From SpSt-1165 sp964391725 (GTDB lineage Bacteria; Chloroflexota; Anaerolineae; Anaerolineales; Anaerolineaceae), in the NCBI GenBank assembly GCA_964391725.1, contig CAYMNB010000056.1, positions 1 to 17,283 of the forward strand: a stretch of 17,283 nt of DNA, in the 5' to 3' direction. The first letter of the stretch is position 1; each line of letters begins with the position of its first letter. The notes under the pieces were generated by a model. It was not told the DNA's origin, did not search any database, and saw nothing but the letters and a program-made list of their open reading frames with translations. The position numbers and the translations under genes are program-made. This document shows, in pieces, positions 1-5,131 of the stretch.

Positions 1-43
1 GGCGTCTGGGCTGATTGATTAAGAGAACATTTAGTAAGTTTGT

Positions 44-82
44 AGGCACCTTACAACCATGTAAGGTGCCTTTTCATTTTTG
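44..82 (+). terminator. Rho-independent terminator of an unseen upstream gene
   Basis: An 11-bp perfect inverted repeat (44-54 with 61-71) with a 6-nt loop is followed by TTTT, then CATTTTT. It points rightwards, so it ends a plus-strand gene whose body lies left of the window. Bases 1-43 show stop codons in all three plus frames and no gene of their own. The T-rich tail runs into the promoter of the next unit, so the two transcription units are directly abutted. Confidence 0.85.
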
Positions 83-84
83 TT

Positions 85-93
85 TGCTATAAT
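85..93 (+). promoter_or_regulatory. Extended -10 promoter (TGCTATAAT) for the riboswitch-protease transcript
   Basis: A perfect TATAAT at 88-93 is preceded by TG one base upstream, the extended -10 form. No convincing -35 hexamer is seen 16-18 nt upstream, where the preceding terminator stem lies; this fits extended -10 promoters that work without one. A start near 100 would put a small GCAG-GAAA-CTGC hairpin (101-112) at the very 5' end of the transcript, before the aptamer. Confidence 0.6.
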
Positions 94-123
94 GAAGTCA
101 GCAGGAAACTGCCGATTAACAAT

Positions 124-212
124 CTGAAAAAGGCAAACCCAGCGAAAGTTGGGGACGCAAAGCCATTGGGTCTAAGGCCTGTCTCGACAGGTTACGACAG
201 CCAGGTTGCCAG
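124..212 (+). promoter_or_regulatory. Cyclic-di-GMP class I riboswitch aptamer (GEMM-I), copy 1
   Basis: The stretch matches the GEMM-I consensus. P1 pairs GGCAA (132-136) with TTGCC (206-210). The next helix, CCCAGC/GTTGGG (138-143/148-153), is capped by a GAAA tetraloop and followed by the hallmark GGGACGCAAAGCC (152-164). The second domain contains CCTGT/ACAGG (178-182/187-191), and CAGCCAGG leads back into P1. An outer CTG/CAG pairing (124-126/210-212) may extend P1. GEMM-I RNAs bind c-di-GMP and usually control motility, adhesion, biofilm or secreted-protein genes. Here the aptamer lies about 60 nt before the start of a secreted protease, on the same strand and with a promoter just upstream. 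Identity is very secure; the sign of regulation is inferred separately. Confidence 0.95.
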
Positions 213-263
213 TCCAAACGAATAGTGCGAACCGGAGCCTGGCATACCGCCAGTTTTTCTTTT
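200..263 (+). promoter_or_regulatory. Candidate expression platform of riboswitch 1: antiterminator and short terminator
   Basis: CTGGC (239-243) and GCCAG (249-253) form a 5-bp, mostly GC hairpin with a 5-nt loop, directly followed by TTTTTCTTTT (254-263): a weak intrinsic terminator just before the Shine-Dalgarno. The aptamer 3' segment GCCAGGTT (200-207) can pair with AGCCTGGC (236-243), 8 bp with one G-U. That would destroy both the terminator and the aptamer P1. The prediction is that ligand-bound RNA terminates and free RNA reads through. The short stem makes this less certain than the copy-2 platform; control at translation initiation is the alternative. Confidence 0.5.
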
Positions 264-275
264 ATGGAGGAAGGT

Positions 276-2234
276 ATGTCAGCAACATTGAAGAATTATT
301 TCTTTAAATTGGTCTTACTGGCAGTAGTGTTCACGCTGACTTTTTCTGCCGTATCAGCACCAGCCTTACCCCGCCGATCCTATATTATCCAGGGAAGTGA
401 TTTATCCACCGTGGTTGACCTCGTTCAAACCTCCGGTGGTACTGTCACATCCGAACTATCCATCATTAATGGTGTGGCTGCCTACCTGACTGATAGCGCG
501 GTAACTGCCCTGCAAGCGCATCCGGCTATTCATTATGTCACCCCCAATGTGCAGGTGGAAGCCAGCAGCCTGGCGGTCAGCGAAACCACATCAATGACGG
601 GTGCAAAGCCTACCCTCCCCTCTGGTGAATTTACAGAAGCGGTCGGTGCTGATTATGTGTGGGAGCAAGGCGTCACCGGCAAAGGGGTGACCATCGCCCT
701 GGTAGACAGCGGCATGGCTGCCTTCAATCCGCTGCGCAGGAATACCAGCAGGCAGAACCGCTTGTTGGCCTGGAAGGATTTTGTCCAGAATCGCCCCTCT
801 CCGATGGATCCCAACGGCCATGGCACCCATATTGCCAGCATCATGGTCAATAGCGTCAGAGATGCCAACCGCTCCTACAATGGCATGGCACCCGATGCCA
901 ACCTGGTGGTGGTGCGGGTGCTGAACAAAGAAGGCCGTGGAAGTTACGAAACAGTAATCAAAGGCATCCAATGGGTGGTAGATCACAAAGACATGTATGA
1001 TATCAAGATCATGAATCTTTCCATCACTGGCGAAGTGGTCGCACCTTACTGGGCAGACCCTCTCAACCAGGCGGTTACCAGAGCCTGGGCCGAAGGTATC
1101 ACTGTGATCACCTGCGCCGGCAACAGCGGGCCTGATCCTTTGACAGTCAGTATTCCCGGAAACAATCCTTACGTGATTACAGTGGGCGCCTTCACCGATG
1201 CTTACACCCCCCGCAATTGGACAGATGACTATCTGGTGGAATTCTCCGCCGCCGGTCCAACCATGGATGCTTTCATCAAACCCGATGTGATCGCGCCTGG
1301 TGCCCACATGGTTGGTATGATGTCAAATGCCAGCTATATCTCCCAGCAGCACGATGCCAACTGGCTGCGCGGAACGCAGTATTATGAAATGGCCGGCACC
1401 TCGCAAGCAGCTGCCGTTGTTGCTGGTATCATCGCATTGATGTATGAAGAAAACCCCGACTTAACCCCGGATCAGGTGAAATATCGCCTGATGATCACCT
1501 CCATGCCGATGATCGAAGGCGGTGTTGACCCGCAATATGCGCGTGCCAACTACAGTGTGTTCCAGCAAGGTGCCGGGCGGGTGAATGCGCCCGATGCTGT
1601 CCTGGCAGCAGATATTGAAGGTTCTGCCAACTTCGGCATGGACATCTGGAAAGACCTGAGCGGTGAAGAACACTACCAGGGCTACGCCTATTATGATGAG
1701 GACAGCGGCATTTACGGTGTGCAAGGGGTGGAAAACACCGATGATGGCTACACAGTCTGGGATGGCGGCTTCGGCATCTGGAGTGGCGGCTTCGGCATCT
1801 GGAGCGGTGGCTTCGGCATCTGGAGCGGTGGCTTCGGNNNNNNNNNNNNNNNNNNNNNNNNNNNNNNNNNNNNNNNNNNNNNNNNNNNNNNNNNNNNNNN
1901 NNNNNNNNNNNNNNNNNNNNNNNNNNNNNNNNNNNNNGGCTTCGGCATCTGGAGCGGTGGCTTCGGCATCTGGAGCGGTGGCTTCGGTATCTGGTCGGGC
2001 GGGTTTGGCATCTGGAGTGGGGGCTACGGCATCTGGTCGGGCGGTTATGGCATCTGGAGTGGTAATTATGGCTTGTGGAATGAACCCATGCAATCACCCA
2101 CCACCAGCAGCAACGAATTTGACCAGAGTAACGCAAAGACCCCGCCAGCCTATGGCCGCGACCAGTCAGGCAATCTGAACTTACCTGATTTCAGCCAAAT
2201 GCGCTTAGGGGTAGATCACTGGGTCGAAGAATAA
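276..2234 (+). CDS. Secreted subtilisin-like (S8) serine protease with C-terminal GGFGIWS heptad repeats
   Basis: The ATG at 276 is chosen because GGAGG (266-270) sits 5 nt upstream and a signal peptide follows at once (hydrophobic residues about 11-28, AVSAPA cleavage region). An I9-like propeptide spans about 33-95. The catalytic domain spans about 120-450: Asp144 (VDSG), His182 (GHGTH), oxyanion Asn283 (CAGNSGP) and Ser376 (GTSQAA, where GTSMAAP is usual). All four key residues are present, so the enzyme should be active. After an acidic linker, residues 497-601 hold tandem heptads GG[FY]GIWS, interrupted by the assembly gap, then a short polar tail without a sorting motif or membrane anchor. 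The length given (652 residues) is therefore nominal. The repeats probably act in surface attachment, matrix interaction or self-association; this is inference. The leader carries a GEMM-I riboswitch, so production should respond to c-di-GMP. The protein's native substrate is unknown. Confidence 0.92.
   Translation: MSATLKNYFFKLVLLAVVFTLTFSAVSAPALPRRSYIIQGSDLSTVVDLVQTSGGTVTSELSIINGVAAYLTDSAVTALQAHPAIHYVTPNVQVEASSLAVSETTSMTGAKPTLPSGEFTEAVGADYVWEQGVTGKGVTIALVDSGMAAFNPLRRNTSRQNRLLAWKDFVQNRPSPMDPNGHGTHIASIMVNSVRDANRSYNGMAPDANLVVVRVLNKEGRGSYETVIKGIQWVVDHKDMYDIKIMNLSITGEVVAPYWADPLNQAVTRAWAEGITVITCAGNSGPDPLTVSIPGNNPYVITVGAFTDAYTPRNWTDDYLVEFSAAGPTMDAFIKPDVIAPGAHMVGMMSNASYISQQHDANWLRGTQYYEMAGTSQAAAVVAGIIALMYEENPDLTPDQVKYRLMITSMPMIEGGVDPQYARANYSVFQQGAGRVNAPDAVLAADIEGSANFGMDIWKDLSGEEHYQGYAYYDEDSGIYGVQGVENTDDGYTVWDGGFGIWSGGFGIWSGGFGIWSGGFXXXXXXXXXXXXXXXXXXXXXXXXXXXXXXXXXXGFGIWSGGFGIWSGGFGIWSGGFGIWSGGYGIWSGGYGIWSGNYGLWNEPMQSPTTSSNEFDQSNAKTPPAYGRDQSGNLNLPDFSQMRLGVDHWVEE
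1764..2078 (+). repeat. 21-nt tandem repeat encoding GGFGIWS
   Basis: Three complete units and a partial one precede the gap, and about seven follow it. Left and central units are nearly identical in DNA. The last units drift, both in codons (tcg for agc, ggg for ggt) and in residues (Phe to Tyr, then GNYGLWN). This gradient fits recent expansion of the inner units with older, decaying ones at the 3' edge. The true copy number cannot be read because of the gap. Confidence 0.95.
1838..1937. other. Assembly gap (100 N) inside the repeat array
   Basis: Exactly 100 N is a common scaffolding placeholder. The real length is probably different: repeat-phase GGC-TTC codons resume 108 nt after the last pre-gap one, and 108 is not a multiple of 21. 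A gap of 13+21k bases would keep the repeat register, whereas 100 leaves a remainder of 16. Both 100 and 13+21k leave the reading frame open, so the downstream frame is still believable. Confidence 0.95.
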
Positions 2235-2248
2235 CTGGTGCTATGCAA

Positions 2249-2287
2249 CCTGATCCGGTAAACCACAGCGGGATTTTCCGGGTCAGG
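2249..2287 (+). other. 3' UTR hairpin behind the protease gene, no U-tract
   Basis: CCTGATCCGG (2249-2258) pairs with CCGGGTCAGG (2278-2287) through 10 bp with one G-U, enclosing a 19-nt loop, 15 nt after the protease stop codon. No T-run follows, so it is not a canonical intrinsic terminator. It may stabilise the 3' end of the mRNA. The protease transcript may otherwise read on to the terminator at 2513-2542. Confidence 0.4.
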
Positions 2288-2331
2288 GTCACATTTGGAT
2301 CAACCAATGACTATACATTAAGAAACATTAA

Positions 2332-2360
2332 TTGCACCCCTTACAAATTTGTGATATTAT
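2332..2360 (+). promoter_or_regulatory. Sigma70-type promoter for the second riboswitch
   Basis: TTGCAC (2332-2337), a 17-nt spacer and TATTAT (2355-2360) form a good housekeeping promoter. Initiation would be near 2367, about 35 nt before the aptamer. The second aptamer can thus be transcribed independently of the protease gene. Confidence 0.65.
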
Positions 2361-2400
2361 CAGCGTAGAAACTTAAGAGCAAAAATAAGTTCCATTACAG

Positions 2401-2489
2401 AACTGAAAAACGGCAAACTTAGCGAAAGCTAGGGACGCAAAGCCAAGAGTCTACAGCTCATCGGAGCCATGACAGTCGGGTTGCCAGTT
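2401..2489 (+). promoter_or_regulatory. Cyclic-di-GMP class I riboswitch aptamer (GEMM-I), copy 2
   Basis: P1 pairs GGCAA (2412-2416) with TTGCC (2481-2485). An outer AACTG/CAGTT pairing (2401-2405/2485-2489) flanks it. The helix CTTAGC/GCTAGG (2418-2423/2428-2433) carries the GAAA tetraloop and is followed by the invariant GGGACGCAAAGCC (2432-2444). The second domain has a GCTC/GAGC hairpin, then GACAGTCGGG leading into P1. It shares the CTGAAAAA lead-in with copy 1 but differs in the variable stems, so it is a diverged paralogue and not a recent duplicate. No plus-strand gene follows it. Confidence 0.94.
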
Positions 2490-2512
2490 GGTAATCAATT
2501 AAACCAAAAGAC

Positions 2513-2542
2513 AACCTGACAGATACCGCGTCAGGTTTTTTT
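2513..2542 (+). terminator. Riboswitch-controlled intrinsic terminator (copy 2)
   Basis: AACCTGAC (2513-2520) and GTCAGGTT (2530-2537) form a perfect 8-bp stem with a 9-nt loop; T continues from 2536 to 2542. The left arm, as CAACCTGAC (2512-2520), is also complementary over 9 bp, with one G-U, to GTCGGGTTG (2475-2483) on the 3' side of the aptamer, overlapping P1. Aptamer plus terminator and the antiterminator are therefore mutually exclusive: an OFF-switch architecture on ligand binding. It may also end read-through from the protease gene. Confidence 0.85.
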
Positions 2543-2641
2543 ATTCACCGGGAACTTTCGCCCCGGTCATTAATACCGCAAGAATTTATTTTATATTCAA
2601 AACAAGAATCCCTTATTTTATCCTTCTTACAAACCCTCAAC

Positions 2642-2679
2642 AGGTAAAGGACTCGCTCACCCAAGCGAGTTCTTTACTT
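2642..2679 (-). terminator. Long stable hairpin at the end of the lmbE/sufC-like unit
   Basis: 2642-2657 pairs with 2664-2679 through 16 bp including two G-U pairs, with a 6-nt loop. It lies just beyond the end of the minus-strand sufC-like remnant, so it probably serves as that unit's transcription end or a 3' stabiliser. No clear T-run follows on the minus strand; on the plus strand the right side is T-rich only within the stem. The rest of 2543-2753 contains no start codon with a sensible ORF and no other structure beyond a weak ACCGGG/CCCGGT hairpin (2547-2567). Confidence 0.5.
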
Positions 2680-2707
2680 TAAGCGTACGTAAACTCGAAG
2701 TAAAGAT

Positions 2708-3368
2708 TCAGCCTTCGCCAGCCGCTGCCAATGCGGCAATACGCTGAATAGCATCATTCCAGAATACTGCCGTTGTGCGTGATGATTAAACCGGAACGGT
2801 GTTTCTCCGGCCGCACAGGGTCCTGGCCATAGATTTCATTAATCATCCGCCCGATTAACTCTATCGATCCTACATCCACCCCGCTGTCGGGTTCGTCCAG
2901 CATCGTGAACAAAGGCCTCATGGCGATCAACTGCAGCAGTTCTGAACGGCGGATTTCGCCGCCAGACAAACCAGCATTGATCTCACGCGGTAAAAATGAC
3001 TCCATGCGCGCCTCGTGCACATATTCACCCACCAGTTCGCGGCTCCTTGCATCCTTCTCTTGCAGGAAAGCCAGCACCTTTGATAACGGCACCCCTTCCA
3101 ATGTAGGCGGGCGCTGTTGGGCCACAGAAATGCCCATTTTTGCGCGTTCTGACACTCCCCTATGGGTGATGTCCTCTTCCTGGAAAATTATGGCGCCAGA
3201 GGTCACTACATACTTGCGGAAGCCCATGATGATCATCAACAGAGAAGTTTTTCCACCGCCGTTCGGCTCCAGGATGGTGTGGATTTCACCATTGGGAATG
3301 GCCAGGTTTATATCCTAAAAAATCGGTTCTCCCTCGACCGACACACACAGATCTTTTATCCGCAACAT
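2708..3368 (-). pseudogene. sufC: Degenerate SufC-like ABC ATPase (Fe-S cluster assembly type)
   Basis: Read leftwards from the ATG at 3368, the product resembles SufC-family ATPases: a Q-loop-like QQRPPT, the signature LSGGE followed by RRSELLQ, Walker B TMLDEPDSGVD (the D-S-G-x-D typical of SufC) and the H-loop ITH. Three lesions stand out. There is an in-frame TAG at 3315-3317 (codon 18). The P-loop reads EPNGGGKT where GPNGxGKT is expected. The frame ends at THNGSILE, about 50 residues early. After that stop a shifted frame reads on with gene-like composition (...AALAAAGEG) to a TGA at 2708-2710, which suggests a frameshift or deletion scar. No sufB/sufD gene follows. It starts 10 nt after lmbE and would be co-transcribed. 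Errors in a draft assembly are possible, but three independent defects favour real decay. Confidence 0.75.
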
Positions 3369-3378
3369 GACAAACGCA

Positions 3379-4032
3379 TCATTCCTTAACACAGGCGAAA
3401 TCTGCCACCACCCGCATCATATCAAATCCCTCAGCCAGCGGCCTTTCTGCCACCGCGCCGTTGCGTACCAAAATCGAGCGGGTCAGCTCCGCCGAAAAAT
3501 AATAGACATCCTTGTAGGTCTTATAGGCTGCCAATGCGTCAATCTTGCGCTGCGCATGCTCCTCGCTTACTGTGATCAAAAAATGCGGGAAGAAACCGTA
3601 GCTGGAACGGATCACATCAAAGCCCAACAACGTCACCCCGCGAAACGCACGCAGCGCTTCGGTGGTAACAGTATTGTGGTCCTGATGAACATCAGCCTGG
3701 CTGTGAACAAAAACCAGCTCCGGCCGAAACTCCTTTTGAATCCTGAGCATATATTCCAGTATTTCCTGGCGCATCTGCGGAAATTTGCGGGTCTCAAAGG
3801 GTCCCAGAATATCATTGGCTGGTTTTACCCCCAGGATGCGCATGCTTTCTCTGTGTTCATCGGCCACATTCAGTAACGCTGGATTTGCCTGGTTGTCAGA
3901 GAGGGTGACACACATCACCTCACAACCATTCGCAAGTTTGGCGATTAACGCACCCGCACCAATCTCGATATCATCGGGATGCGCGCCAATAAACAATACC
4001 CGTTTTCCAAAAATTTTCAAATCTTGCGGCAT
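3379..4032 (-). CDS. PIG-L/LmbE-family zinc-dependent deacetylase
   Basis: The 217-residue protein has the family hallmark AHPDD (17-21) near the N-terminus followed by IEIGAG, and the second metal motif HSQADVHQDH (110-119). By family knowledge His18, Asp21 and His119 would bind zinc and Asp20 would be the general base. Members remove N-acetyl groups from GlcNAc-type sugars or related small molecules (MshB, BshB, PIG-L); the substrate here cannot be told. No signal peptide or TM is seen, so it should be cytoplasmic. The ATG at 4032 has GGGAG about 8 nt upstream. The neighbour downstream is a broken sufC-like gene, which gives no pathway hint. Confidence 0.9.
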   Translation of the reverse strand: MPQDLKIFGKRVLFIGAHPDDIEIGAGALIAKLANGCEVMCVTLSDNQANPALLNVADEHRESMRILGVKPANDILGPFETRKFPQMRQEILEYMLRIQKEFRPELVFVHSQADVHQDHNTVTTEALRAFRGVTLLGFDVIRSSYGFFPHFLITVSEEHAQRKIDALAAYKTYKDVYYFSAELTRSILVRNGAVAERPLAEGFDMMRVVADFACVKE

Positions 4033-4066
4033 GGTTTATCTCCCATAGGTTTCACAACAACCCAGA

Positions 4067-4094
4067 ATTATACCCCAACAAACAGGCCAACCAA
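4067..4094 (-). promoter_or_regulatory. Promoter of the lmbE-type gene
   Basis: On the minus strand TTGGTT (complement of 4089-4094), a 16-nt spacer and TATAAT (complement of 4067-4072) lie between the CPCC gene and the deacetylase. The predicted start near 4060 leaves a leader of about 28 nt containing the GGGAG ribosome-binding site. Confidence 0.6.
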
Positions 4095-4099
4095 CCGGT

Positions 4100-5074
4100 T
4101 CAGTCAGCCGGGTCATCACCTTCCGGCATCCCAGAGATGACGACATCCACCGCGAGTACGCCATTGTCATAGTGGCATTTCTCTGCCAGGATGAAGAAGG
4201 AGGTTCCATTCTCCCACTGCGCAGACATTTGCTGAGCAATCGTTTCTGGCAAGCGCCCCAATTCTTTGCCAGCGAAATCGTGTAAATAGATCTGGTTGTC
4301 GCCATCAGTAACAAAGTACAGCGGATCCTGTGGCTCAAGATTGTAAGCAAAATAGCGGCGATCCTCCATCATCAGTTGATCGAGTTCTTCGACGCTGCTG
4401 GAGGCAATGACCGCCAAATCTTCTACATCAACCCCCACACAATGGAATGGATGTAGAAAGTGTTTCAAATAGGTCCAATTGTCAGCATGGATATAATGAT
4501 AGAAGGTCTTTTCTACCTCTTCTTCCTTAAATTCATATTGATCAATTTCATTCGCCATCAATGAATCTTTGTGGCTTTCCCACAACTGGATACCTACTTC
4601 ACGGCGAAACGCCTTATAGCTGAGCAACTGGTGGCAGAATTCCAGCAGGTGGTTGATGAAATCCATGTTCTTCTCGCCCACCATCTTGTCAAAACCCGCC
4701 GCCACAATCTGGTTCAGACGCAAATCCACCGGTGTGTCCCAACCCAACCAGGGTTGAATGTCCGTCAGAGGCTGGGCGATCATCTCACGTTCAAAAGCCC
4801 GGCGGGCGGTCTGTAATTCAATCTTGCCGCCTGCGCTTCTGGTTTCTGCGAAAAACGCCCAACCGCAGATCAGGCAATGGTGTGCCCGCCTGCCATCCGT
4901 GTCAAACACCGGATAACCGCAGCAGGGACAGGTTTCTGCCAGTTCTTTGCTGAACAATTGCAATGTTGACTCCATTTGATGTTCCAACACCAATTGGAAA
5001 AATTGCCATCGTTCGTCAAATGAGCGATGGTGTTCCAGAAAATAATGCTCAGAAAACAATTGGTAGAGCCTCAT
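4100..5074 (-). CDS. CPCC-type zinc-ribbon protein of unknown function
   Basis: The 324-residue protein is cytoplasmic, without TM or signal peptide. Residues 49-71 read CPCCGYPVFD...CLICGW: Cys49, Cys51, Cys52, Cys67 and Cys70 give the arrangement of the small Pfam 'Cysteine-rich CPCC' family, probably a metal-binding ribbon. That family is usually a stand-alone protein of under 100 residues. Here it is flanked by a helical, aromatic-rich N-terminus and about 240 residues that I do not recognise, rich in Asp/Glu and Trp/Tyr/His, with a beta-rich C-terminal part (residues about 245-320) reminiscent of SMI1/KNR4-like immunity folds. That last resemblance is only an impression. TATAAT lies 6 nt before the ATG. 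A toxin-immunity or housekeeping role is possible; neither is shown. Confidence 0.6.
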   Translation of the reverse strand: MRLYQLFSEHYFLEHHRSFDERWQFFQLVLEHQMESTLQLFSKELAETCPCCGYPVFDTDGRRAHHCLICGWAFFAETRSAGGKIELQTARRAFEREMIAQPLTDIQPWLGWDTPVDLRLNQIVAAGFDKMVGEKNMDFINHLLEFCHQLLSYKAFRREVGIQLWESHKDSLMANEIDQYEFKEEEVEKTFYHYIHADNWTYLKHFLHPFHCVGVDVEDLAVIASSSVEELDQLMMEDRRYFAYNLEPQDPLYFVTDGDNQIYLHDFAGKELGRLPETIAQQMSAQWENGTSFFILAEKCHYDNGVLAVDVVISGMPEGDDPAD

Positions 5075-5080
5075 GCGCCA

Positions 5081-5086
5081 ATTATA
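5081..5086 (-). promoter_or_regulatory. -10 element placed for a leaderless transcript of the CPCC gene
   Basis: TATAAT on the minus strand ends 6 nt before the ATG at 5074, with no Shine-Dalgarno between. Initiation 7 nt after the -10 would fall on the A of the ATG. The core ATTATAAT (5081-5088) is palindromic, so it can also be read as a -10 on the plus strand. No clear -35 is seen. Confidence 0.5.
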
Positions 5087-5131
5087 ATCGCCAAATCGAA
5101 CGCCGAGATTATCATTTTTGTGAAATGTCTG

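Noticed and set aside
225..275. Upstream in-frame start codons (225 and 264) for the protease
   Set aside because: They precede or overlap the terminator U-tract and Shine-Dalgarno. The ATG at 276 has GGAGG at ideal distance and opens directly into the signal peptide.
591..1307. Long minus-strand open frame opposite the protease
   Set aside because: It is antisense to a clear S8 catalytic domain, shows no recognisable motif and no start signal; it is a composition shadow.
1461..2136. Minus-strand open frames across the repeat array (PDAEATA- and SRCRSH-type repeats)
   Set aside because: Low-complexity repeats arise mechanically from the 21-nt repeat read in other frames. Only the plus frame has a signal peptide and catalytic domain.
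2905..3318. Plus-strand ORF behind riboswitch 2 as its possible target
   Set aside because: It is opposite the sufC-like frame, starts over 350 nt after the terminator without a good ribosome-binding site, and resembles no protein.
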